Part shown: positions 50,785 to 58,887 of the stretch, one piece after another
Numbering within the stretch: position 1 is the stretch's first letter
Layout: each line of letters starts with the position of its first letter
Assembly: GCF_000384295.1 (NCBI RefSeq)
Contig: NZ_KB913037.1
Location: 6,286,593-6,350,592 of the forward strand
Length of the DNA: 64,000 bases
Source: Amycolatopsis balhimycina FH 1894
GTDB lineage: Bacteria; Actinomycetota; Actinomycetes; Mycobacteriales; Pseudonocardiaceae
Direction: 5' to 3'
The notes under the pieces: model-generated
What the model was told of the DNA's origin: nothing
Database searches by the model: none
The model's input: the letters and a program-made list of their open reading frames with translations, nothing else
Translations under genes and position numbers: made by a program

Positions 50785-53292
50785 ATGCCCACCCTGGTCG
50801 TCGCCGGACACGGCATGGTCGCCCATCGGCTCGTGGAGGCGGTGCGCGCGGAAGATTCAGAGGGAGCCTGGCGCGTCGTCGTGCTGGCCGAGGAGCTGCG
50901 CCCGGCGTACGACCGGGTGGCGCTCACCTCCTATGTGGACACCTGGGACCCGGCTTCGCTCGCCCTCCCGGGCTCGGACTACTCGGACGACCCGCACGTC
51001 GACCTGCGGCTCGGCGAGCTGGTCGTCGCGGTGGACCGGGCAGCCAAGACGGTCACCACGGCGTCCGGTGCTTCGGTCTCCTACGACGCGCTGGTGCTGG
51101 CCACCGGCTCGCGGCCGTTCGTGCCGCCGGTGCCCGGGCACGACCTGCCCGGCTGTTTCGTCTACCGGACCATCGAGGACCTCGACGCGATCCGCGCGGC
51201 CGCGGTCGACAAGCCGGGCCGCGGCCGGCGCTCGGCCGTCGTCATCGGCGGTGGCCTGCTCGGGCTGGAGGCCGCGAAGGCGTTGCGGGACATGGGACTT
51301 TCCCCGCACGTCGTCGAGATGGCGCCGCGGCTGATGCCGCTGCAGGTCGACGAGGGCGGCGGGTCGATGCTCCGCCGGATGATCACGGCGCTGGACGTCA
51401 CCGTCCACACGGGAACGTCCACCAGCTCCATCGAGCCCGACGGCTCGCGGTTGCTTGCCAAGCTGGGCAACGGCACCGAGCTCGACGTCGACCTCGTCGT
51501 GTTCTCCGCCGGCATCCGGCCGCGGGACGACCTCGCCCGGCAGTCCGGCCTGGAGCTGGGCCCGCGCGGCGGTGTCCGCACCGACGCCTCCTGCCGCACC
51601 AGCGACCCGGCGATCTACGCGATCGGCGAATGTGCCGCGGTCGACGGCAAGGTGTACGGCATCGTGGCGCCCGGCTACGCGATGGCGGAGATCGTCGCCG
51701 CGCAGCTCACCGGCGGTAGCGGGACGTTCCCGGAGCCGGACATGTCGACGAAGCTCAAGCTGATGGGCGTCGACGTCGCTTCCTTCGGTGACGCGCACGC
51801 CGCCACCGAGGGCGCGCTGGAAGTCGCCGTCAACGACGCGGTCGCCGGGACGTACAAGAAGCTCGTGGTCACCGACGACGGCAAGACGCTGCTCGGTGGC
51901 GTGCTCGTCGGCGACGCGACCGAGTACAACACGTTGCGTGCGCTGGTCGGGCGTCCACTGCCGGCCGAGCCGGGCGCGATCCTCGCCCCGGCGGGCGGCG
52001 GTGCCGCGGTCGGCGTCGACGCGCTGCCCGACGCGGCGCAGATCTGCTCGTGCAACGCGGTGTCCAAGGGCACGATCACCCAGGCCATCCACGAGGACGG
52101 CTGCGACACCGTCCCGAAGCTCAAGGCGTGCACCCGCGCGGGCACCGCCTGCGGGTCGTGCGTCCCGCTGCTGGGCAGGCTGCTCAGCGCGGCCGGTGTC
52201 GAGCAGTCGAAGGCCGTCTGCGAGCACTTCCCGCAGTCGCGCGCGGAGCTGTTCGAGATCGTCCAGGCCACCCGGATCACGACGTTCAGCGAGCTGATCG
52301 GCCGGTACGGCACGGGCAGCGGCTGCGCGATCTGCAAGCCGGCGGTGGCGTCGATCCTGGCCACCCTCGGCAACGGGCACGTGCTCGGCGGCGAGCAGAT
52401 GACGTTGCAGGACACCAACGACCGGTACCTGGCGAACCTGCAGCGCAACGGCACGTACTCGGTGGTGCCGCGGATCCCCGGCGGCGAGATCACGCCGGAC
52501 AAGCTGATCGTGATCGGCGAGGTGGCGCGCGACTTCGGGCTGTACACCAAGATCACCGGCGGTCAGCGGATCGACCTCTTCGGGGCCACGGTGGACCAGC
52601 TGCCGCTGATCTGGCGCCGGCTCGTCGACGCGGGGTTCGAGTCCGGGCACGCCTACGGCAAGGCGCTGCGCACGGTGAAGTCGTGCGTCGGGTCGACGTG
52701 GTGCCGCTACGGCGTCCAGGACAGCGTCGGGCTGGCGATCGAGCTGGAGCTGCGCTACCGCGGCCTGCGCTCGCCGCACAAGCTCAAGTCGGCGGTGTCG
52801 GGATGCGCCCGGGAGTGCGCCGAAGCGCGGAGCAAGGACTTCGGCATCATCGCCACGGAGAACGGCTGGAACCTCTACGTCGGCGGCAACGGCGGCACGA
52901 CGCCGCGGCACGCCGAGCTGCTCGTGTCCGATGTGGACAGCGAGACGCTGATCCGGACCATCGACCGGTTCCTCATGTTCTACGTGCGCACCGCCGACCG
53001 GCTGCAGCGGACCGCGCCGTGGATCGAGGAGATGGAGGGCGGGCTCGACCACCTGCGCGCGGTGATCGTCGACGACTCGCTCGGCATCTGCGAGGACCTC
53101 GACGCGGCGATGGCCAAGCACGTCGACAACTACGCCGACGAGTGGAAGGGCGTCCTGGAGGACCCGGAGAAGCTGGCCCGGTTCACCTCCTTCGTCAACG
53201 CGCCGGGCGCCCCCGACCCGGCGATCTCCTTCCGCGAGGAGCGACAGCAGAAAGTGCCCGTGATGCTGGGAGTTCCGGAGGTGCGGCGATGA
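50785..53292 (+). CDS. nirB: Assimilatory nitrite reductase large subunit NirB
   Basis: An 835-residue NAD(P)H-nitrite reductase. An N-terminal FAD/NAD module (VVAGHGMVAHRLVEA; AVVIGGGLLGLEAAKALRDM), BFD [2Fe-2S] domain near residue 421 (CSCNAVSKGTITQAI), a linker with ICKPAVAS, and the C-terminal sirohaem/[4Fe-4S] domain with the paired motifs TVKSCVGSTWCRYG (about 633) and SGCARECAEAR (about 672). It reduces nitrite to ammonium using six electrons. ATG 50785 lies one base after the transporter stop, with GGAGG in front. It is translationally coupled to nirD. Confidence 0.93.
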   Translation: MPTLVVAGHGMVAHRLVEAVRAEDSEGAWRVVVLAEELRPAYDRVALTSYVDTWDPASLALPGSDYSDDPHVDLRLGELVVAVDRAAKTVTTASGASVSYDALVLATGSRPFVPPVPGHDLPGCFVYRTIEDLDAIRAAAVDKPGRGRRSAVVIGGGLLGLEAAKALRDMGLSPHVVEMAPRLMPLQVDEGGGSMLRRMITALDVTVHTGTSTSSIEPDGSRLLAKLGNGTELDVDLVVFSAGIRPRDDLARQSGLELGPRGGVRTDASCRTSDPAIYAIGECAAVDGKVYGIVAPGYAMAEIVAAQLTGGSGTFPEPDMSTKLKLMGVDVASFGDAHAATEGALEVAVNDAVAGTYKKLVVTDDGKTLLGGVLVGDATEYNTLRALVGRPLPAEPGAILAPAGGGAAVGVDALPDAAQICSCNAVSKGTITQAIHEDGCDTVPKLKACTRAGTACGSCVPLLGRLLSAAGVEQSKAVCEHFPQSRAELFEIVQATRITTFSELIGRYGTGSGCAICKPAVASILATLGNGHVLGGEQMTLQDTNDRYLANLQRNGTYSVVPRIPGGEITPDKLIVIGEVARDFGLYTKITGGQRIDLFGATVDQLPLIWRRLVDAGFESGHAYGKALRTVKSCVGSTWCRYGVQDSVGLAIELELRYRGLRSPHKLKSAVSGCARECAEARSKDFGIIATENGWNLYVGGNGGTTPRHAELLVSDVDSETLIRTIDRFLMFYVRTADRLQRTAPWIEEMEGGLDHLRAVIVDDSLGICEDLDAAMAKHVDNYADEWKGVLEDPEKLARFTSFVNAPGAPDPAISFREERQQKVPVMLGVPEVRR

Positions 53293-53633
53293 CGACGTCG
53301 ATCGAACGAACCTGGACGGCGGTTTGCTCGGCCGCTTTGGTCACCGAATACGCGGGTGTCGCGGCGCTGCTCGACGGCGGCGTGCAGGTGGCGATCTTCC
53401 GGCTGCCGGGTGACCGCTGGTACGCCCTGTCCAACTGGGACCCGTGCAGCGGCGCGGCGGTGCTCTCGCGCGGCATCGTCGGCGACGCGGGCGGCGTTCC
53501 GGTGGTGGCTTCGCCGGTCTACAAGGAACGTTTCGCGCTCGACAGTGGACAGTGCCTGGACGCCGAGGGCGTTTCCGTCCCGGTGTACGAGGTGCGCGTG
53601 CGGGAAGGCCTCGTCGAAGTGGAGAGCCCGTGA
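53289..53633 (+). CDS. nirD: Nitrite reductase small subunit NirD
   Basis: A 114-residue NirD with the Rieske-like beta fold: AVCSAALVTEYAGVAALLDG, VAIFRLPGDRWYALSNWDPC, GDAGGVPVVASPVYKERFAL and VPVYEVRVREGLVEV. As is usual for NirD, the complete Cys-His cluster ligands of true Rieske proteins are missing; only one of the Cys positions (DPC) remains, so it probably holds no [2Fe-2S]. It associates with NirB. The ATG overlaps the nirB stop, and its stop overlaps the next gene's GTG. Confidence 0.92.
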   Translation: MTTSIERTWTAVCSAALVTEYAGVAALLDGGVQVAIFRLPGDRWYALSNWDPCSGAAVLSRGIVGDAGGVPVVASPVYKERFALDSGQCLDAEGVSVPVYEVRVREGLVEVESP

Positions 53634-54733
53634 GCGATGTGCTCCCATTGGCCGGTTTCGTGATCGGCATCACCGCGGCGCGCCGGGCTGACGAGCTCGG
53701 CGCGCTGCTGGTGCGCAAGGGGGCGAGCGTCCGCTACGGCCCGGCCATCCGGATCGTGCCCCTGACGGACGACACCGAGCTGCACGAGGCCACCACGCGG
53801 CTGCTTTCTTCGGCGGTCGACGCCGTGGTGGCCACCACGGGCATCGGCTTCCGCGGCTGGCTGGAGGCGGCCGAGGGCTGGGGGCTGGGGGACGCGCTGG
53901 TCTCGCGCTTGTCTTCGTCTTCACTCTTGGCGCGCGGTCCGAAGGTGACCGGCGCCATTCGCGCGGCAGGGCTTTCGGAGTCGTACTCGCCGGCTTCGGA
54001 GAGCAACGCGGAGCTGCTGCAGCACCTGCTCTCGTCGGGGGTCGAGGGGATGCGGATCGCGGTGCAGCTGCACGGCGAGCCGTTGCCGTACTTCGTGGAC
54101 ACGCTGCGCGCGGCCGGGGCGGAGGTCATCGAGATCTCGGTGTACCGCTGGGTCGGCCCGGTGGACCCGGGCCCGGTGGACCGGCTGCTGGACGGCGTCC
54201 TGGATGGATCGATCCACGCGCTGCCGTTCACGAGCGCCCCGGCGGTGGCTTCTTTGGTGGCCCTGGCCCGCCGGACCGGGCGGCTGCCGGGGCTGGTATC
54301 GGCGCTGTCGGGCCCGGTGGTGGCGGCGTGCGTCGGCCCCATCACGGCGGCACCGCTGGCGGCACTGGGGGTGCCCACGGTCCAGCCGCACCGGGCCCGC
54401 ATCGGCGCATTGGCCAGGACCGTGTCGGAGACGTTGGTGGCTCGGTCGCCGCGGTTGCGGGCGGGCGGAAGGTCGATCGAGCTACGCGGCCAAGCAGCCA
54501 TTGTGGACGGTGAGTGGCGAGAGGTGGCGCCGGCACCGATGGCGCTGCTGCGAGCGTTGGCGGCGTCGCCGGGGCGGGTGGTTTCGCGGCGCGAGCTGAT
54601 TTCGGCGTTACCCGGGGGTGGGGAGGAGCACGCGGTGGAGACGGCCATCGGGCGGCTGCGGACTTCGCTGGGGGGCGGGAAGGTGGTGCAGACGGTGGTG
54701 AAGCGGGGATACCGGCTGGCCGTGGACGCTTGA
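53630..54733 (+). CDS. nnaR: NnaR-type nitrate/nitrite regulator (HemD-like + winged helix)
   Basis: A 367-residue protein. Residues 1-255 form a uroporphyrinogen-III synthase (HemD)-like domain (FVIGITAARRADELGALLVR, VATTGIGFRGWLEAAEGWGL). Residues about 275-367 are an OmpR-type winged helix (LLRALAASPGRVVSRRELIS, AVETAIGRLRTSLGG, VVQTVVKRGYRLAV). This architecture is that of NnaR, which with GlnR activates nitrate/nitrite assimilation in mycobacteria and Streptomyces, and resembles Rv0260c. It closes the operon behind nirD (GTGA overlap), so it is autogenously placed. Binding of a tetrapyrrole or effector to the HemD part is an open question. Confidence 0.9.
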   Translation: MSDVLPLAGFVIGITAARRADELGALLVRKGASVRYGPAIRIVPLTDDTELHEATTRLLSSAVDAVVATTGIGFRGWLEAAEGWGLGDALVSRLSSSSLLARGPKVTGAIRAAGLSESYSPASESNAELLQHLLSSGVEGMRIAVQLHGEPLPYFVDTLRAAGAEVIEISVYRWVGPVDPGPVDRLLDGVLDGSIHALPFTSAPAVASLVALARRTGRLPGLVSALSGPVVAACVGPITAAPLAALGVPTVQPHRARIGALARTVSETLVARSPRLRAGGRSIELRGQAAIVDGEWREVAPAPMALLRALAASPGRVVSRRELISALPGGGEEHAVETAIGRLRTSLGGGKVVQTVVKRGYRLAVDA

Positions 54734-54881
54734 TCCGGTTGCCCACAGCCGTTCGGGTGATGTGGACAGAGTGGCGTCTCGGCGGCCTTTCCGGACTTTT
54801 CGTCGGTACCCGCCGATAGACTGGACTTGGGGACGCCCCCCAGGGAGGGTGGGGGAGGTTCGCGACGGCGGGGTCGGGGGC

Positions 54882-55985
54882 TCAGCCCGCCCAGGTGACC
54901 GTGTGCTTCTCGAACCCCCGCGCCGCCGCGACCCGCGCCGCCTCGGCTTCCGCTTCCTCCCGGACCGGCGGGCGCAGCGGGTCGAACGTCGTCACCGTGA
55001 ACGTCAGCTTCGTGCCGCTGCTCTTCGTACGCCACGTTCCCGCGATGTCGCCGTCCGCCAGCAGGACTCCCGGGTTGCCCAGCATCTTCCAGACTTCCTT
55101 GCGCCGCGCCGGGTCCGGTACCAGCAGTGCCTTGTCGCGGGCCTGGATGAACGGGTCCCACGGGGGCAGCAGCCGCACCACGTCCGGCTCCGGTGGGTTC
55201 TCCAACGCCGCCAGCCGGGACGACGGCAGGTAGCGGACCTTGCCCTCCACCTTCACCGATGCCAGCCCCGATGGCCAGGTCCGGTCGACGACCGCCCGAG
55301 CCGTCCCGACGTACTCCGCCGCTTCGCCCGGGGTCGCCGGGCCGTTCAGCCGCAGGTAGCCGGAAACCACGTTCGCCGCGGCCGCCGGGTCCGGGGTGCG
55401 GCGCTGCCTGCCGCGGCCCTCCAGCGGGGCCAGCGTCGCCGGGGACGCGCCCGCGACCAGGCGGACGCCGCCGTGCGGGGTCGCTATGCGCATCAGCTGC
55501 TCCTGGATGTGCGTCGCGTTGCAGCCCCGGCACCACCGCGAGAACGACGGCGGCAGCACCTTCGTGACTGCCGCCGAAACAGCGCCCTTCGTCATCGGCT
55601 TCGTGACGACCTTCCGGATGGCGGCCGCCGCCGTGAACACCACTTCGCGCGCGGACAGCCCCGTCGCCGCCATTTCCTTGCGCTGCCACAGCATCCGCGC
55701 CAGCGCGTCCGCGTCGTCCAGGGGCACCAGCGCGCGGATCGCCTCGGGCAGGTCGGAACGCAGGTGGTAGTGCGGCGCGCCGCGCAACGTCCACGCCAGG
55801 ACGAGCCGGTCGTCGTCCTCGAGGGACATCGGGCCGTCGAGCCGGGCCACCAGGGCGAGCAGCGCGGTGTCGCGCATGCTGTCCTGCAGCCCGGCCCGGA
55901 CGACGGCCAGTTCGGCCGCGTCTCGCGCTTTCCGGTGCAGGCCGTGCTCGGCGATGCGGTACGCGAGTACCTGGCGACGGTCCAC
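54882..55985 (-). CDS. AlkZ-like winged-helix DNA glycosylase family protein
   Basis: A 367-residue protein of the HTH_42/AlkZ family: AYRIAEHGLHRKARDAAELA near the N-terminus, LARMLWQRKEMAATGLSARE, the Q-containing FSRWCRGCNATHIQEQLMRI and a C-terminal beta half LTFTVTTFDPLRPPVREEAE. AlkZ members excise crosslinked or bulky DNA lesions; others (YcaQ-like) repair interstrand crosslinks. The catalytic QxQ or QxD motif of AlkZ was not clearly identified, so activity is uncertain. GTG 55985 follows CTAGGAG. The 148-bp gap 54734-54881, between convergent genes, shows no gene. Confidence 0.8.
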   Translation of the reverse strand: MDRRQVLAYRIAEHGLHRKARDAAELAVVRAGLQDSMRDTALLALVARLDGPMSLEDDDRLVLAWTLRGAPHYHLRSDLPEAIRALVPLDDADALARMLWQRKEMAATGLSAREVVFTAAAAIRKVVTKPMTKGAVSAAVTKVLPPSFSRWCRGCNATHIQEQLMRIATPHGGVRLVAGASPATLAPLEGRGRQRRTPDPAAAANVVSGYLRLNGPATPGEAAEYVGTARAVVDRTWPSGLASVKVEGKVRYLPSSRLAALENPPEPDVVRLLPPWDPFIQARDKALLVPDPARRKEVWKMLGNPGVLLADGDIAGTWRTKSSGTKLTFTVTTFDPLRPPVREEAEAEAARVAAARGFEKHTVTWAG

Positions 55986-55994
55986 GTGCGACTC

Positions 55995-56390
55995 CTAGAA
56001 CGTGTACTCGAAGGTGTAGCCCATTTTCTCCTCGCCCATCGCGCCGCCGACGGTGCCGCTGCCGGTCAGCCCGGCCAGCGCGCCGGTGCCCGAACCGGGG
56101 ACGACGCCGAACGTCGAGGCGATGCCCTTGGCGTCGAACGTGTACTCGTGCCGTACGACGAACGTCCCTTCGCGACCGTCGATCTTGCCCTCGAAGCGCT
56201 CGAAGCTCGGCGACGTCGTCGTGCCGCTTTCGTACCCTTCGCCCGCGTAGTACAGCAGAAGGTCGCAGATCGATTCACCCTCGATGACGCCGTTGTACGC
56301 CATCGTGGCGTGCGCGTACGCCACCCGGGGACCACCTTCGGTGCCGCTGACGATCTTCTCGTCCCAGTTCTTCATGGTGAATGCGTTCAT
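55995..56390 (-). CDS. DUF3224 family protein
   Basis: A 131-residue all-beta protein with the DUF3224 pattern: FTMKNWDEKIVSGTEGGPRV, ATMAYNGVIEGESICDLLLY, EGKIDGREGTFVVRHEYTFD and GGAMGEEKMGYTFEYTF. The lipocalin-like fold suggests binding of a small ligand; function is unknown. ATG 56390 follows AGGGTGG. It is divergent from the WYL regulator at 56454, with an inverted repeat in between. The AlkZ-like gene starts 10 bases downstream of its end on the same strand, and may be co-transcribed. Confidence 0.85.
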   Translation of the reverse strand: MNAFTMKNWDEKIVSGTEGGPRVAYAHATMAYNGVIEGESICDLLLYYAGEGYESGTTTSPSFERFEGKIDGREGTFVVRHEYTFDAKGIASTFGVVPGSGTGALAGLTGSGTVGGAMGEEKMGYTFEYTF

Positions 56391-56409
56391 GGGGACCACC
56401 CTGCCGGGC

Positions 56410-56434
56410 ATACCTGTCAGCTCGTGTCAGGTAT
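56410..56434. promoter_or_regulatory. Inverted repeat between DUF3224 and WYL genes
   Basis: ATACCTGTCA and TGTCAGGTAT (one mismatch) form a dyad across the 63-bp divergent promoter, with a third TGTCA at 56438. Likely operator for the adjacent WYL regulator. Confidence 0.55.
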
Positions 56435-56453
56435 TTCTGTCAAACTGAAGATT

Positions 56454-57422
56454 ATGCGCGCGAGCCGCCTTCTGACCGTCCTCCTGCTGCTGCAGAACCG
56501 CGGCCGGATGACGGCCGAGGAGCTGGCCGAAGAGCTCGAGGTCTCGGTGCGCACGGTCTACCGGGACATCGACGCGCTGTCGGCGTCCGGTGTCCCGGTG
56601 TACGCCGACCGCGGCCGGACCGGCGGCTACCGGCTGGTCGACGGCTACCGGACCCGGCTCACCGGGATGACCGAGGAGGAGGCCCAGTCGCTGTCGCTGG
56701 CCGGGCTGCCCGTGGCCGCGGCCGAGCTGGGGCTCGGCACGGTCCTCGCGGCGGCGCAGCTCAAGCTGTACGCCGCGCTGCCGCCGGAGCTGCGAGACCG
56801 GGCCGGCCGCGTCGCCGAGCGGTTCTACCTGGACGTCCCGGGCTGGCACCGGGGCATCGAGAGCCTGCCGGCGCTGTCCGCCGTCGCCGACGCCGTCTGG
56901 TCGTCGCACCGGATCCGGATCCGCTACGAACGGTGGGGGCAGCGGGTCGTCGAGCGGGACGTCGAGCCGCTGGGGCTGATCCTCAAGGCGGGCAACTGGT
57001 ACCTCGCCGGCCGCTGCGAGGGCACCGACCGGACCTACCGGATCTCGCGGGTGCTGGAGCTGACGGACCTCGGCGAGGTGTTCGAGCGGCCCGCCGGGTT
57101 CGATCTCGCGCGGTACTGGCAGGAGTGGTCCGAGCAGTTCGAACGCCGGATGTTCCCGCGCGTGGCGGTGGTGCGGCTGTCGCCGCGCGCGCAGGCTCTC
57201 GTACCGTTCTACGCAGGTTCTGTCGGCGCCCGCGCCTTGCGCGAGTGCCGCGACGAGCCCGACGCGGACGGCTGGCTCACCGTGGAGCTGCCGGTGGAGC
57301 CGGGCGAACCGGCCATCGGCGAGCTGCTGCGCTTCGGGCCGCACCTGGAGGTCCTCGAACCGGCGGACCTGCGGGCGGAGCTGGCCGAAGCGATCGAGGA
57401 GATGGGCGCGATCTATGGGTGA
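56454..57422 (+). CDS. DeoR-type HTH / WYL-domain transcriptional regulator
   Basis: A 322-residue regulator: winged helix (LLTVLLLLQNRGRMTAEELA, LEVSVRTVYRDIDALSASGV) at about residues 5-60, WYL domain (about 140-215, with RIRIRYERWGQRVVERDVEP, GNWYLAGRCEGTDRTYRIS) and the C-terminal WCX extension. Family members sense nucleic-acid or small-molecule ligands and are often repressors of adjacent genes, here perhaps DUF3224. The start is ATG 56454. It overlaps the second HemD-like gene by 8 bases, so both are probably expressed together. Confidence 0.88.
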   Translation: MRASRLLTVLLLLQNRGRMTAEELAEELEVSVRTVYRDIDALSASGVPVYADRGRTGGYRLVDGYRTRLTGMTEEEAQSLSLAGLPVAAAELGLGTVLAAAQLKLYAALPPELRDRAGRVAERFYLDVPGWHRGIESLPALSAVADAVWSSHRIRIRYERWGQRVVERDVEPLGLILKAGNWYLAGRCEGTDRTYRISRVLELTDLGEVFERPAGFDLARYWQEWSEQFERRMFPRVAVVRLSPRAQALVPFYAGSVGARALRECRDEPDADGWLTVELPVEPGEPAIGELLRFGPHLEVLEPADLRAELAEAIEEMGAIYG

Positions 57423-58233
57423 GCTGAGCGGGATCGCCATCGGCGTCACGGCCGAACGCCGGGCCGGCGAGTTCATCGCGGCCCTCGAACGCTCCGGCGC
57501 CGAGGTCCGGCACGCGCCGACGATCACCATCGTGCCGCTGGACAGCGACCCCGAGCTGCGGGCGGGCACCGAAGCCGTGCTCGCCGCCCCGGTGGCGTTC
57601 ACGGTGGTCACGACGGGCGCGGGGTTCCGCGGCTGGCTCGACGCGGCGGCGGGCTGGGGCCTGCGCGACCGGCTCGTGGCGGCGCTGGGCGAGTCCCGGA
57701 TCCACGCCCGCGGCCCCAAGGCCGTCGGCGCGATCCGCGGCGCCGGGTTGCGCGAGTCCTTTTCGGCCGAGTCGGAATCGAACGCCGAGCTCTTCGGTGC
57801 CTTGGCGGCCGCGGACATCGGCGGCGCGCGGGTCGCCGTCCAGCTGCACGGGACGCCGCTGCCGGAGCACACCGCGCCGCTGGTCACGGCCGGGGCGACG
57901 GTGCTGCAGGTGCAGCCCTACCGGTGGCTCTCCCCGCCGGACGTGCGGCCGGTGCACGACCTGGTCGACGCGGCCATCGCCGGTGAGCTGGGCGCGCTGG
58001 CGTTCACGAGCGCCCCGGCGGCGGCGAACTTCCTGGCGCTGGCCCGGTCCTACGGACGTCTCGACGAGTTGCTGGCCGCGCTGCGCGGGCCGCTGGTGTG
58101 CGCGTGCGTGGGGCCGGTGACGGCGGCGCCGCTGGAGGAGGCGGGCGTCAAGACCCTGCAGCCGGAGCGGCAGCGGCTGGGTGCTTTGGTGAAACTGCTG
58201 GTCACGGCCCTCGGGAGCCGGCCGGCGGAATAG
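57415..58233 (+). CDS. Stand-alone HemD-like protein, paralogue of the NnaR N-domain
   Basis: A 272-residue uroporphyrinogen-III synthase-like protein that aligns by eye with the N-terminal two-thirds of the nnaR product: TAERRAGEFIAALERSGAEV, VVTTGAGFRGWLDAAAGWGL, SESNAELFGALAAADIGG, ALAFTSAPAAANFLALARS, CACVGPVTAAPLEEAGVKTL. It ends without the winged helix. It may be a HemD enzyme that cyclises hydroxymethylbilane or a regulatory derivative. The ATG overlaps the WYL gene end by 8 bases. True HemD activity cannot be decided from sequence alone. Confidence 0.85.
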   Translation: MGELSGIAIGVTAERRAGEFIAALERSGAEVRHAPTITIVPLDSDPELRAGTEAVLAAPVAFTVVTTGAGFRGWLDAAAGWGLRDRLVAALGESRIHARGPKAVGAIRGAGLRESFSAESESNAELFGALAAADIGGARVAVQLHGTPLPEHTAPLVTAGATVLQVQPYRWLSPPDVRPVHDLVDAAIAGELGALAFTSAPAAANFLALARSYGRLDELLAALRGPLVCACVGPVTAAPLEEAGVKTLQPERQRLGALVKLLVTALGSRPAE

Positions 58234-58260
58234 ATTCGCGCCGGGCCCGGAAGAGGGAGT

Positions 58261-58887
58261 GTGCGAACAGTTCCCGATACCTCCTCTTCGGCCCGGTCGC
58301 CCGGGTCGGACCCCCCGGCCGACCCCCCGACCGACCCCCCGACCGACGCGGCGCTGCTCGCCGGGACGCGAACGGACTTCGGCACGGTCTTCGACCGGCA
58401 CGCCGGGGAGATCTACCGGTACTGCGCCCGGCGCGTCGGCACGGAGACCGTGGACGACGCGGTGTCCGACACCTTCGCCATCGCCTACGAGCGCCGGGGC
58501 CGGTTCGACCCGGCCCAGCCCAGCGCGTTGCCATGGCTGTACGGCATCGCCACCAACGTGCTGCGCCGGTACCGGGCCACGGAAGCCCGGTACCGCAAGC
58601 TGATCCGGCACCACGGCGAGACGGCCGCGGAAGGGGCGGCCGAGCGCGCCGTCGCCCGCGCGGACGCGGACACCGCGGTCCGGGCACTGGCCGGCGAGCT
58701 GGACAAGATCTCCCGCCGCCAGCGTGACGTGCTCTACCTGTACGCCGCCGGCCTGACCTACGCCGACATCGCGACCGCGCTGGACATCCCCATCGGCACG
58801 GTCATGTCCCGGCTCAACCGGGCGAGGACGCGGCTACGGGCCGCCCTCCTCGAGCTGGGCATCACGACCTTGGAAGGACCGGCATGA
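58261..58887 (+). CDS. ECF-type RNA polymerase sigma factor
   Basis: A 208-residue sigma-70 family protein. A Pro/Asp/Thr-rich N-terminus includes three 12-bp tandem units (58309-58344) encoding D-P-P-T/A repeats. Region 2 is FGTVFDRHAGEIYRYCARRV to VDDAVSDTFAIAYERRGRFD; region 4 is SRRQRDVLYLYAAGLTYADI to ALDIPIGTVMSRLNRARTRL. The GTG start follows AAGAGGGAGT. It overlaps the next gene by 4 bases (ATGA). Together with the CU044_5270 and propeller genes it forms an operon. Confidence 0.9.
   Translation: MRTVPDTSSSARSPGSDPPADPPTDPPTDAALLAGTRTDFGTVFDRHAGEIYRYCARRVGTETVDDAVSDTFAIAYERRGRFDPAQPSALPWLYGIATNVLRRYRATEARYRKLIRHHGETAAEGAAERAVARADADTAVRALAGELDKISRRQRDVLYLYAAGLTYADIATALDIPIGTVMSRLNRARTRLRAALLELGITTLEGPA

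Noticed and set aside
53289..53633. True Rieske iron-sulphur protein
   Set aside because: The Cys-His ligand pairs are incomplete and the gene is joined to nirB, so NirD is the better call.
54734..54881. Small gene between nnaR and the AlkZ-like gene
   Set aside because: Open frames here are short with no ribosome site; the region is GC-rich and G-runs are present without a dyad.
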